56,307 bases of DNA from an uncultured Collinsella sp. GTDB lineage: Bacteria > Actinomycetota > Coriobacteriia > Coriobacteriales > Coriobacteriaceae. A program made the position numbers and the translations under genes. Below are positions 1-7,974 of the stretch, in pieces. How positions within the stretch are numbered: position 1 is the first letter of the stretch; every line of letters starts with the position of its first letter. Where the stretch lies: contig UQIE01000015.1 in assembly GCA_900541065.1 (NCBI GenBank), positions 1-56,307 of the forward strand, written 5' to 3'. Below the pieces are notes generated by a model. That model was given only the letters and a program-made list of their open reading frames with translations. It ran no database searches and had not been told where the DNA came from.

Positions 1-26
1 GGCCCGTGGGTTATACCCTAAGAGCA

Positions 27-57
27 AACCACCCTTTTTAAGGGTGGTTCTGATTTT
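27..57 (+). terminator. Rho-independent terminator of an upstream gene
   Basis: A 9-bp perfect stem (27-35 with 41-49) closes a 5-nt T-rich loop and is followed by a short T-containing stretch. It precedes the first gene and probably ends a transcript entering from the left. The T tract is weak, so termination strength is uncertain. Confidence 0.6.
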
Positions 58-160
58 CAAACAACCGTCTGCAATTCCCGTTTGAACCAGAGCTTTGCGT
101 TCTGCCTATGGCCCTTACGGGTACAATATCCAAGATATTTTGACTGTTAGAAGGAGTCTC

Positions 161-1468
161 ATGACGGAGTCCTCTCAGCATACGTCTAAGCCCCAGGTCG
201 AGGTTGAGGCCTCGGGCGGAGATGACAATAAGAGCGCACGCCGCGGCGCCATCTTTATCGGCGTCGTGCTGGTAGGTTATATCGTCTATCTGGTGGTAAC
301 CGGGCAGATGGGGCAGTTCTGGGCCGCTATGTCGAGCGTCCAGGCGTCATGGCTCGTTGTCGCGTGTCTTTGCATGTTCATGTACCTGTTCTTTGGCATT
401 GTGGCCTATGCGATCGCCGTCTGGCTCGATCCCAATTCGCCCGTCGGCATCCGCGACCTGATCTCGGTCGAGGCGAGTGGCATCTTCTTTGGCAACCTGA
501 CGCCCATGATGATGGGCTCCACCCCGGCTCAGATCTATCGCCTGACCAAGGCCGGCCAAAACGTGGGCGAGGCCGGCGCCACGCAATTCACGCGTTTTAT
601 CGTTTACCAGTTTGGCCTGGTCGCCTGGGGCGCTATCCTGCTGCTCGCCCGTATGCCGTTTTTTGCCGAACGCTACGGCGACATGACGCTGCTGTGCGTC
701 TTTAGCTTTGGTGGACACTGCTGCATCTTGCTTGGCATCTTCGCCGTCGCGCTCATGCCTAAGACCGTCACGCGCGTCGCCCATTGCATCATCAATTGGC
801 TCGAGCGCATTGGTGTCTCGGCCACTAAGATCGAGAGATGGCGCACGTTTGTCGATGGCGAGATCTACTCCTTCTCCGAGAAGTTCAAGCTTTCGGCCGG
901 ACATTTTTCTTCCATGCTGCTCACCGTGTTTATCACCATGCTGCAGCTCGCGTTTTTCTATCTGGTTCCGTATTTCCTGATGCTTGCCTTTGGCCACCAC
1001 GAGGTCGACTTTTTCTCGGTCATGGCCGCGAGCGCCTTTGTCCAGCTGTTAAGCTCTGCGGTTCCCTTGCCCGGTGGAACTGGTGGCGCTGAGGGCGGCT
1101 TTGCATTGTTCTTGGGTCATTTCTTCGGTTCGGCTTCGACCGCCGGCTATCTGCTGTGGCGTCTCATTACGTTTATTGCGCCTACCATTTTGGCTGCGCC
1201 CCTGCTGGGACTTAAGAGCGCCCACAACGAGAGCATCCATGCGCGCTGGGATCGCGTGATGCGCAAGCTCGGCCGCACGCCTCAGACGCCCTCTGCGCCC
1301 ACTAAGCCGCACCCCACGAATGCTGTTACCGTTGATCCCAAGAAGCACGCTCAGAAGGCTCCTGGGACCGCTAAGCCGACTCATAAAACCTATGTGCGCA
1401 AGACGGGCGACGGTATTCGCGTATCTCCGTCGGCACTCAATAAGAAGAAGCACCCTAAGTCGCAGTAG
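161..1468 (+). CDS. Flippase-like (LPG synthase TM domain, UPF0104) membrane protein
   Basis: This 435-residue integral membrane protein has multiple hydrophobic segments from about residue 30 to 360, in the pattern of the lysylphosphatidylglycerol synthase transmembrane domain (YbhN/UPF0104, PF03706). It lacks the cytosolic aminoacyl-transferase domain of full MprF, so it is more likely a lipid flippase-like protein than a synthase. The conserved PLPGGTGGAEGG stretch near residue 305 is typical of the family. The C-terminal 70 residues are Lys/Pro/Thr-rich and probably lie in the cytoplasm. I chose the ATG at 161 because AAGGAG sits 5 nt upstream; an in-frame ATG at 95 has no such site. The family is clear, the substrate is unknown. 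Confidence 0.8.
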   Translation: MTESSQHTSKPQVEVEASGGDDNKSARRGAIFIGVVLVGYIVYLVVTGQMGQFWAAMSSVQASWLVVACLCMFMYLFFGIVAYAIAVWLDPNSPVGIRDLISVEASGIFFGNLTPMMMGSTPAQIYRLTKAGQNVGEAGATQFTRFIVYQFGLVAWGAILLLARMPFFAERYGDMTLLCVFSFGGHCCILLGIFAVALMPKTVTRVAHCIINWLERIGVSATKIERWRTFVDGEIYSFSEKFKLSAGHFSSMLLTVFITMLQLAFFYLVPYFLMLAFGHHEVDFFSVMAASAFVQLLSSAVPLPGGTGGAEGGFALFLGHFFGSASTAGYLLWRLITFIAPTILAAPLLGLKSAHNESIHARWDRVMRKLGRTPQTPSAPTKPHPTNAVTVDPKKHAQKAPGTAKPTHKTYVRKTGDGIRVSPSALNKKKHPKSQ

Positions 1469-1517
1469 GGCAGTCGTGCGTTCTTCATGATACGAGGCAT
1501 ATTTGTGCTGTATGGGG

Positions 1518-1541
1518 GATAATCCTCTTACGTAGATTATC
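1518..1541. promoter_or_regulatory. Candidate operator upstream of the TetR gene
   Basis: Perfect 7-bp arms GATAATC and GATTATC are separated by 10 bp and lie about 45 bp upstream of the TetR-family start codon. TetR proteins often bind such palindromes in their own promoter. The assignment rests on position and symmetry only. Confidence 0.35.
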
Positions 1542-1584
1542 TCTCATCTGTTGATGAATGCTCGCATATCGAAGGGACACGCCC

Positions 1585-2196
1585 ATGGCAACCAGCAAAC
1601 CGCGTCTTGACCGCCGCATTGTTCGCAGCCGTAATGCCATCCTTTCGGCTTTCGAGCGCCTGCTCATGGAAAAGCCGCTGGCAGACATTACGGTGAGTGC
1701 CATTGCGCGCGAGGCCAATGTCGACCGCAAGACCTTTTACGTACACTTTGGTACGGTTGACGGTCTGCTCGATGCCATTGCCGTCGATGTGGTGGAGATG
1801 ATTGTCGACTCGGTCGAGAAAACGCTTGCTTCAATGGACGGCGACACCAACGAGCGCGCTCTTGGCGCGGCGGCGACCTTCTTTAAAACCGTTAACGAGG
1901 CACTGTGCAACAACTTGGTGCTCAATCGTCAGCTGATCGAGAACATTCCGCTCGATGATTTTATGGCTCGTCTTCGTGCGCCGCTCGAGCACGAGATTGC
2001 CGAGCGCGATCTGCTGCCCCAAGGTCTCAAGGACGAAATGTTCGACTACTATCTGGCGTTTTTGCTGTCGGGTATTATCGGTATCTATCGCACGTGGGCG
2101 CTGTCTGACGGCTCGGTTCCTATCGAGCGCGTCTCGGAGGTTGCCAACGACCTCACGCTCAACGGCCTTTCGAGTCTGGAATCTCGCTTGGATTAG
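1585..2196 (+). CDS. TetR/AcrR-family transcriptional regulator
   Basis: The 203-residue protein has an N-terminal helix-turn-helix region at residues 10-57, with the family pattern ITVSAIAREANVDRKTFYVHFG followed by a variable helical ligand-binding domain. It would act as a cytoplasmic dimeric repressor. The ATG at 1585 follows GAAGGGA by about 8 nt; an upstream in-frame ATG at 1558 lacks a site. It stands alone between the membrane protein and the cobalamin island, so its target is not evident from context. The palindrome at 1518-1541 may be its own operator. It ends 2 bp before an IS3 transposase remnant on the other strand. Confidence 0.88.
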   Translation: MATSKPRLDRRIVRSRNAILSAFERLLMEKPLADITVSAIAREANVDRKTFYVHFGTVDGLLDAIAVDVVEMIVDSVEKTLASMDGDTNERALGAAATFFKTVNEALCNNLVLNRQLIENIPLDDFMARLRAPLEHEIAERDLLPQGLKDEMFDYYLAFLLSGIIGIYRTWALSDGSVPIERVSEVANDLTLNGLSSLESRLD

Positions 2197-2198
2197 GC

Positions 2199-2279
2199 CT
2201 AGTTGGGCTCGTCGGCGTGGAAATTCCTGTTCACGAGGTTCTCCGGCGCCTTGGAGATCTCGCCGGCGTAGGAGCTGTA
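2199..2279 (-). pseudogene. Remnant of an IS3-family transposase (OrfB fragment)
   Basis: Read leftward from 2279, 26 codons encode a peptide beginning YSSYAGEISKAPENLV and ending FHADEPN before a TAG at 2199-2201. This resembles the segment of IS3/IS150-type OrfB just before the first catalytic Asp, where full proteins have a SYKGE motif, a NLL/NRNF stretch and then PN-x-x-W-x-T-D. No start codon, no DDE residues and no terminal repeats remain, so it is a dead fragment. It lies exactly at the left border of the cobalamin island. The match is from memory of the family. Confidence 0.6.
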
Positions 2280-2307
2280 GCCTGAGGATCCTTAAAAAAA
2301 GTCCAGT

Positions 2308-3624
2308 TTATCCTTCCCACTCCAATTGGGAATCCTCCGATGCGCCTTCGCACGCTTGCATGACCTCGATACCATGCGATCGTGCGAACTCGACGAGCTC
2401 TGCGTTGCGGGCGTTTATGGTGCCGAAGGCAGCGGGGCACACGATAAGGCGCGCGCAGTGGACGAGGAGCTCTTTGGCGCGGGCTATGGTTTTATCCCCG
2501 ATCGGCTCGAAGGCGCGCTCGGCCACGCATTCCGTCGCCAGGTCGCGCGCGAGCTCGCAGTCGATGTCCCCTTCGTGCAGAACGCCCGCGTAGAACGCCT
2601 TGCCCTGCCGGATGAGCTGGCGAAACACAGCCGACCCCGTACCTGCGCCGGCGATGACGAACGTGTGCGCATCGCCGTGCGGGCGCCCAATTTCCACGCT
2701 GCCGAAGCGCTCGTTGAAGGTGCCATGTTGAAGGCCGTAGAGCTCGCCAATCATCTCGCGCGTGAATATGTCCTCGGGTGCGCCGGCGCGGAAGACCCGG
2801 CCGTCCTTCACGCAAATCACCTTGTCGGCGCTTTTCTGCGCGAGCTCGAGTTCGTGGATGGACATGATGACAGCCACATTCCGCGATTTCGCAAGGTGGC
2901 GAAGTATTCGCAGCAGGTCGATCTGGTAGCGGATATCGAGATACGACGTGGGCTCGTCGAGCACGAGCACACGTGGATCCTGCGCGATGGCGCGTGCGAG
3001 CATGACGCGCTGGCGTTGCCCGTCGCTTATCTGCATGAAGTCGCGCTCGGCGAGCTCTTCCACATGTGCGGTTTTCATGGCCTCGTCGACCCGACTATGG
3101 TCGTCGGGCGAGAGTGTGCCCATTCGCCCGGTGTAGGGATGCCTTCCCGCCTCTACGATATCGCGGCAGGTGAGGAGCTCGGTCCGGGGGCGATCTGTCA
3201 GCATAACGGCAAGGCTCCTTGCGAACTCCGCCGTCTTCCATTGGGAAATCTCCCGCCCGTCGAGCTCGACCGCGCCGGCAAGCGGTGCCAGATGGCGTGT
3301 GATGGTTTTCAAGATGGTCGACTTGCCCGAGCCGTTCGGCCCGATGAGCGCCACGACGTCGCCCGCGCGAACCTCCAGATCGACGCCTTCGACTACGACC
3401 TTCTTGTCGTAGCCCGCCGACAGGTCGCTTATGCGGAAAAGCGGCGCTCCGTCAGCCTGCGTTTCGACCGGGGTTTCGAGGTTCGACTCCGCTCGAAGGA
3501 GGCGTTCCGCGCGCAGTTCCGCACGAGCCGAAAGTGTCTTCTGGCGCTTTCGTGCGAGCTCAGGACTGTCTAAGCATGGAATGTCCCCTCCGAGCGTTTT
3601 GGGCCGCGGCACGAATTCCCCCAT
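2308..3624 (-). CDS. ABC transporter ATPase (FecE/BtuD type) with C-terminal extension
   Basis: The 438-residue protein energises the permease encoded just upstream. An N-terminal stretch of about 60 residues precedes the ABC domain, which shows Walker A GPNGSGKST (about residues 96-104), an ISDGQRQR signature and Walker B VLVLDEPTS. After residue 310 it carries about 125 extra residues that normal FecE/BtuD proteins (250-260 residues) lack; this part has a hydrophobic FVIAGAGTG segment and a Rossmann-like feel but no function I recognise. Its ATG directly follows the TAG of the permease gene. The cobalamin riboswitch at the head of the operon points to a corrinoid, cobalt chelate or related tetrapyrrole as cargo. 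Confidence 0.85.
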   Translation of the reverse strand: MGEFVPRPKTLGGDIPCLDSPELARKRQKTLSARAELRAERLLRAESNLETPVETQADGAPLFRISDLSAGYDKKVVVEGVDLEVRAGDVVALIGPNGSGKSTILKTITRHLAPLAGAVELDGREISQWKTAEFARSLAVMLTDRPRTELLTCRDIVEAGRHPYTGRMGTLSPDDHSRVDEAMKTAHVEELAERDFMQISDGQRQRVMLARAIAQDPRVLVLDEPTSYLDIRYQIDLLRILRHLAKSRNVAVIMSIHELELAQKSADKVICVKDGRVFRAGAPEDIFTREMIGELYGLQHGTFNERFGSVEIGRPHGDAHTFVIAGAGTGSAVFRQLIRQGKAFYAGVLHEGDIDCELARDLATECVAERAFEPIGDKTIARAKELLVHCARLIVCPAAFGTINARNAELVEFARSHGIEVMQACEGASEDSQLEWEG

Positions 3625-4665
3625 CTACCTCACCCGCTTCTTCAGCATGAGCGCGATAACCACCGGCGCGCCGAAGATGGCGGTGACGGCGCTGATGGAA
3701 AGCTCGACGGGAGAGAACAGCGTGCGCGCGATCAAATCGCAACCCGCGCAGAAGATGGCGCCTCCCAAGAAGCACGCAGGAATCACGCGGATGGGCTTCG
3801 ACGACTTCAGCGCCGACTTCACGAGATGCGGAACCGCGATGCCTACGAACGACACCGGACCAGCGAACGCGGTCACTGAGGCGGAGAGCATGCTCGCTAG
3901 AAGGACGAGCACCACGCGGAAGCGTGCGACGTTCACGCCGACGCTTTTCGCGTAGGCTTCTCCCAGCTGGAAGGCGGAAAGGGGCTTCGATATCGCGAAT
4001 ACGCATGCGCTCACGGTGATCACCACGACCGCGATGACCGCGATGTCGTCCCAGCTCGAACCCGAGAAGCTACCCAAAGACCAGTTGTGCAGGTTCACGA
4101 TGGACTGGTCGTCGGCGAAGGCGATGAGAAAGTTCGTCGCCGCCGAGCAGATGTATCCCACCATGACGCCCGCCACGATGAGCATGGCCATGGAACTTAT
4201 GCGCCGTGCGATGAGGAGCACGAAGCCGATGGTGATAAGCGATCCCAGAAACGCTGCGGCCACCATGGCCGGCGAGGACATGGCCTGGTTCGCGCCCAGA
4301 AGCACGATCATCGTAAGCGCGACGACGAACTTTGCGCCCGAGGAGACGCCCAAGATGAACGGGTCGGCGATGGGGTTGTTGAAAAACGTCTGCAGCAGGA
4401 ACCCGGAGAGCGAAAGTGCCCCGCCGAGAAGCACGGCTGAAAGCACGCGCGGCAGGCGAATCTCCCAGATGACTTGGCTTTCCATGGAATTGGCCGCGCC
4501 TCCCGAAAGGATGCCGGGGATGTGGTCTGCGGGCACGAGCACGCTCCCGATGCACAGGTTGGCCCCGACGAGCACGATGAGGGCAACAGCGAGCAGCGCC
4601 GTCACGACGCGACACCGCGCGGCGCGCCCCGATTCGTCGTATGTCATGGAAAGCCGGCTTCTCAT
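3625..4665 (-). CDS. FecCD/BtuC-family ABC transporter permease
   Basis: The 346-residue integral membrane protein has about nine to ten hydrophobic segments and the family motif RLPRVLSAVLLGGALSLSG near residue 80, followed by NNPIADPFILGVSSGA, both hallmarks of vitamin B12, heme and siderophore permeases. It would form a homodimer with the ATPase encoded next and receive substrate from the lipoprotein encoded before it. Its ATG lies 4 bp after the stop of the substrate-binding protein, and its TAG abuts the ATPase ATG, so the three are translationally coupled. A second ATG six codons in is an alternative start. Substrate is inferred from the riboswitch only. Confidence 0.9.
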   Translation of the reverse strand: MRSRLSMTYDESGRAARCRVVTALLAVALIVLVGANLCIGSVLVPADHIPGILSGGAANSMESQVIWEIRLPRVLSAVLLGGALSLSGFLLQTFFNNPIADPFILGVSSGAKFVVALTMIVLLGANQAMSSPAMVAAAFLGSLITIGFVLLIARRISSMAMLIVAGVMVGYICSAATNFLIAFADDQSIVNLHNWSLGSFSGSSWDDIAVIAVVVITVSACVFAISKPLSAFQLGEAYAKSVGVNVARFRVVLVLLASMLSASVTAFAGPVSFVGIAVPHLVKSALKSSKPIRVIPACFLGGAIFCAGCDLIARTLFSPVELSISAVTAIFGAPVVIALMLKKRVR

Positions 4666-4669
4666 GGCG

Positions 4670-6241
4670 CTAGCCGAGCTTCCTCAGATAATGGAAGTTG
4701 CTCACGTCATCGCCGGTGAACGCCCCGTGCAGCTCGTCGATAATGTCGGCGGTGGAAGTCATCTGCTGGTACATGTCGGCGCTTGTGACCCAGACGTTGC
4801 CGTTCTTCACGGCTTTGAACTGCGACAATAGCGCGTTTTTGCCTACGAAGTCGTTCAAGGTGGCAACCGATTCGTCGATGGTGCCGTTGTAGACGATGAT
4901 GTCGGCATCCTTCGCCGTCGCGTAGAAGCGCTCCATTTCGAGCGTTACTGACGAACCTGACGTCGAAGCCGTCTGCGCGTCATCGAGCGCGTAGTTGCCG
5001 CCTGCAAGCTCGATCATCTGCGCCACGTAGTCGCCCGCCCGCCGCGTGACGGCGGCCCCGTTCGAGTTAATGTAGAAATACGCCACGGTTTTACCTGACG
5101 ACGCGAGCCCCGACGTTTGCTCGACGCGGGCCTTCTGCTCGTTGAACAGGTGCGCGGCCTCGTCTTCCTTGTCGAACAGGACGCCGAAAAGCTTAATCCA
5201 CTCGACGCGCCCGAGTGCTTCGGGCTCGCTCGACGACTGTTCGGTGAGCACGACGAGCCCGAGTTTCTGCAGCTTTTCCTTCACATCGGGTGTGTGGTTG
5301 ATCATGGTGTTCTCGATGGCGAGCGTGCAGCCCGAGGCCGATATTCGCTCGTAGTCGGGCGCGCTGTACTTGCCGCCGTAGGCGATCGCCCCACTTTCGA
5401 GCGCGCTTTTGAAGCCCGCGACCGAGCAATCGTCGGCCTTCGTGCCCGACATGAAGATATTGTCGTTCGCATCGAGCGCGTCGACCAGGCACATCGTCGC
5501 CGACGACACGAGGTACACCTTGTCGGCGGGGCGCCTTATGACCGCGATGTCAGAGCTCAACCCATCAGGTACCTTCGCATCTTGCGGTACCACGAGGAAG
5601 CGCTCCCCGTTCGAAACGCAGATAAGCCGCAGGCCGCCTTCGAACTCGTCGACAGTGAAGTGCTTGGCGTATTCAAGCTGAAGCGTCCCCGTCGGCTCCC
5701 AGCCGCAGCCCAAATCTGGGTTGTGGAAGTCGGCCGCGGCGCTTGAAGCCGTTCCCGCGGGGGAGCCGCCGCTTGCATCGTCGCCCGATTTCTCCTTCAT
5801 GGTGGATGAGTCGAAGTGGAGCGTGTAGTCGATGGTGTGCGGCGTCGACATGGCGACGGTCTCGGCCGACACGGCGATGTCCTCGTCGAGCGTGACGGGT
5901 ATCTCGAACGTGGAGTTGCCGCCGTCGTTTATGGGCGCGTAGTCCACGCCGTCGATGGTCATCTTGTCGTAGTTCGAACTCGACCAGGTGACCGTCGCGG
6001 TGTAGGTGTCGCCATCCTTCACAATTGTGGTGGGTGAGGCGATGCTTGCGCGCCCTGACCCGCCGGAAAGCGAGACGCTCACAGTGTATTCCTGAGAGCC
6101 TGCCGTGCCACCGGTCGCGTTCGGGCTCGCACTGCACCCCGCGAAGGGAAGCGCGAGCAGGGCGACGAGAACGCAGGCGATCGCGCGCACCGCGATGCTG
6201 CGACGCTTCCTGCTTTCCCCCTTGGGAAGAATCGACCGCAT
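4670..6241 (-). CDS. Substrate-binding lipoprotein of the ABC transporter, two-domain
   Basis: The 523-residue protein has a lipoprotein signal ending LPFAGC at about residue 36, so it should be anchored outside the membrane. Residues 45-150 form a beta-rich module (YTVSVSLSGGSGRASI, then a DGVDYAP and TFEIPV stretch) resembling small NEAT-like or Ig-like domains of Gram-positive iron and heme uptake. A Gly/Ala/Ser linker follows, then a type III periplasmic-binding domain (PF01497 style) from about residue 170 to the end with IAVIRRPADKVYLVSS and ADIIVYNG. Typical BtuF/FhuD proteins lack the N-terminal module. The gene lies between a second small lipoprotein and the permease, 4 bp from each, in a riboswitch-led operon. 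Confidence 0.82.
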   Translation of the reverse strand: MRSILPKGESRKRRSIAVRAIACVLVALLALPFAGCSASPNATGGTAGSQEYTVSVSLSGGSGRASIASPTTIVKDGDTYTATVTWSSSNYDKMTIDGVDYAPINDGGNSTFEIPVTLDEDIAVSAETVAMSTPHTIDYTLHFDSSTMKEKSGDDASGGSPAGTASSAAADFHNPDLGCGWEPTGTLQLEYAKHFTVDEFEGGLRLICVSNGERFLVVPQDAKVPDGLSSDIAVIRRPADKVYLVSSATMCLVDALDANDNIFMSGTKADDCSVAGFKSALESGAIAYGGKYSAPDYERISASGCTLAIENTMINHTPDVKEKLQKLGLVVLTEQSSSEPEALGRVEWIKLFGVLFDKEDEAAHLFNEQKARVEQTSGLASSGKTVAYFYINSNGAAVTRRAGDYVAQMIELAGGNYALDDAQTASTSGSSVTLEMERFYATAKDADIIVYNGTIDESVATLNDFVGKNALLSQFKAVKNGNVWVTSADMYQQMTSTADIIDELHGAFTGDDVSNFHYLRKLG

Positions 6242-6245
6242 GGCG

Positions 6246-6779
6246 TTACTTCAGTGCGTCGGCGCGCAGATCGACGCCGGCGGATTCGAACACGAGCGTG
6301 CGGTCGTACCACTGCTCTTTTCTAATACTCCACGCGGCGCAGACGGTGTCCTCGTCGAGCGCTTCAACGGGCACGTCGTAGGTGTACTTGCCTTCCGCGT
6401 TTTCCACATAGGGGATGAAGTCGGCCTCGCTCGCGGCGGCAGCCTCGTCGCCCGTGCCCATGAAGAGCTTGCCGTAGCCCGTGCCGGAAAGCGTCATCAC
6501 GCAGTGCATGGAGCCGTTTTCCACGATGAGCTGGGCGTCCACAATCCTGAACATGTTCGAGCTGGAATCTACGGTGATCGGATAGGTGCCGTCGGCCACC
6601 TTGTCGGCGGTGATGGGGGCAGCGCTTGCGCCCTCGGGCGCATCGGCCGCCTGTTCGGTCTTTTCCTGGGAATCGGCATCGCTTGCCTTTGCGCTGTCGA
6701 TTGAATTTCCGCCGCAGCCGGCGAGCGAGAACGCGAAAAGCGCCGCTGACAGGGCGAAGGCGAGGGTTTTCTTCAACAT
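6246..6779 (-). CDS. Small lipoprotein with NEAT-like module, unknown ligand
   Basis: The 177-residue protein begins at ATG 6779, placed about 9 nt behind AAAGGA; the reading frame runs further upstream but without a site. A signal peptide ends with lipobox SLAGC at about residue 22, followed by a low-complexity Asp/Glu/Ala linker and one beta-rich domain (DGTYPITVDSSSNMF, then MTLSGTGYGKLFMG, then VPVEALDEDTV). This arrangement recalls single-domain iron or heme-binding surface lipoproteins, and the last part resembles the N-terminal module of the substrate-binding protein encoded 4 bp downstream. A role in capturing or passing the metal or tetrapyrrole between CbiK and the transporter is inference. 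Confidence 0.7.
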   Translation of the reverse strand: MLKKTLAFALSAALFAFSLAGCGGNSIDSAKASDADSQEKTEQAADAPEGASAAPITADKVADGTYPITVDSSSNMFRIVDAQLIVENGSMHCVMTLSGTGYGKLFMGTGDEAAAASEADFIPYVENAEGKYTYDVPVEALDEDTVCAAWSIRKEQWYDRTLVFESAGVDLRADALK

Positions 6780-6842
6780 GGAGGGGGTTCCTTTCAATCG
6801 CTTCGACCGCCCGCGCCGTGCGGTGGGCGGGCGGGATGCGAA

Positions 6843-6889
6843 TGCAACGGGCATGCGCCGTCAGTCGGGGAAGGCGCATGCCCGTTGCA
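6843..6889 (-). repeat. Perfect 17-bp inverted repeat between cbiK and the lipoprotein gene
   Basis: Arms 6843-6859 and 6873-6889 are exactly complementary around a 13-nt loop; a second smaller hairpin (6888-6894 with 6908-6914) lies beside it next to the cbiK stop. There is no T tract on the minus strand, so partial attenuation or mRNA processing that sets different levels of CbiK and the transporter is more likely than full termination. Confidence 0.75.
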
Positions 6890-6924
6890 CGGGGACGCGA
6901 CCGGCGCCCCCGTGCGCGGCGAGT

Positions 6925-7851
6925 TTACAGCTTGGCGATGGCGTCGTCCACGTGCGCGACGTAGATGTCGTCGACCGCGACGTTCTGTCCCAGACCCTGG
7001 AGCAGGCACGTCACTTCGAAGCCGGCGGCCACGAACTTCGCAGCCCAGCTGTCGGGGTCGGTCTCGTCTGCCATGTCGTTGTTCGCGTGGTCGCCCGCGA
7101 CCACCATGAACGGCGCGAGCACGGCCTTCTTGTAGCCTGCGGCGCTCGCGGCGGCGATAACATCCTCGCAGGTCGGTTCAGCCTCGACGGTGCCGACGAA
7201 GAACTGCGTCAAGCCCTCGTTCTTAAACACTTCCTGCATCTTGGCATAGTCGGCGTTGGAATCGGCTTCGGTGCCGTGGCCCATGAGGCACAGCGCCGTC
7301 TTGCCGTCGTCGAAGGACGCCATGTTCTCCTTAATGGCTGCGGCCACCTTCTTGTAGTCGTCGTCGGAGGTGAGCAGCGGGTCGCCGAGCGAGATCTTGT
7401 CGAACTTGTCAGCGTACTTGTCGAGCTCGTCTTTCACGTCGGCGTATTCCAGGCCAGCCATGAGATGCGTCGGCTGCACGACGATTTCTTTCACGCCGTC
7501 TTCCACGCAGCGGTCGAGCGCCTCGGTCATGTTGTCGATCGTGATGCCGTCGCGCTTCTTCAGCTTGTCGATGATGATCTGCGCGGTGAAGGCGCGGCGG
7601 ATGTCGTAGTCCTGCCAGTACTTCTCACGGATAGCGTCTTCGATGGCGCCGATGGTGATGTGGCGCGAGTCGTTGTAGCTCGTGCCGAAGCTCGTGACGA
7701 GGATGACCGGCTTCACGGCCTTCTCCTTTTCGCTCGATTTCTCGGAACTCGCGGAGGTGTTGGAGCAGCCCGCGAGCGCGACTCCGGCGAGCGCGACGGC
7801 TCCGGTTGCCGCGGCGCTCATGAAGCCGCGGCGTGACATCTGTTCGGACAT
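6925..7851 (-). CDS. cbiK: Exported sirohydrochlorin cobaltochelatase (CbiK type)
   Basis: The 308-residue protein inserts cobalt, or another divalent metal, into sirohydrochlorin. It begins with a twin-arginine-like signal (SRRGFM at residues 6-11), a hydrophobic stretch and a lipobox VALAGC, so it should be exported and lipid-anchored. The mature part matches CbiK: PVILVTSFGTSYNDSR, VQPTHLMAGLEY, the metal ligand His in LMGHGTEAD, Glu in VGTVEAEPT and His in VVAGDHANND. The ATG at 7851 follows AGGAAAGG. Cytoplasmic CbiK would be expected for corrin synthesis; an extracytoplasmic form is known from Desulfovibrio. It is the first gene after the cobalamin riboswitch and heads the transporter operon, suggesting a role in metal or tetrapyrrole uptake. 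Confidence 0.88.
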   Translation of the reverse strand: MSEQMSRRGFMSAAATGAVALAGVALAGCSNTSASSEKSSEKEKAVKPVILVTSFGTSYNDSRHITIGAIEDAIREKYWQDYDIRRAFTAQIIIDKLKKRDGITIDNMTEALDRCVEDGVKEIVVQPTHLMAGLEYADVKDELDKYADKFDKISLGDPLLTSDDDYKKVAAAIKENMASFDDGKTALCLMGHGTEADSNADYAKMQEVFKNEGLTQFFVGTVEAEPTCEDVIAAASAAGYKKAVLAPFMVVAGDHANNDMADETDPDSWAAKFVAAGFEVTCLLQGLGQNVAVDDIYVAHVDDAIAKL

Positions 7852-7974
7852 GGTTTTTCCTTTCCTCGGTTTGCCGGTCCCCCGGCGACAGTTGCTTGTC
7901 GGCACAAGCGAAAGAAAAGCGCACCCCTCGGGGTTCACAAGGAGCTAACGCCACGGCGATGCCGTGAGGAAAAG

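Noticed and set aside
95..160. Longer start of the flippase-like protein at 95
   Set aside because: ATG 161 has a good AAGGAG at proper spacing; the extra 22 residues overlap likely promoter DNA.
2326..3573. 415-residue open frame on the plus strand opposite the ATPase gene
   Set aside because: It mirrors a gene with clear ABC motifs; high-GC codon bias opens the opposite strand. It has no recognisable domain or ribosome-binding site.
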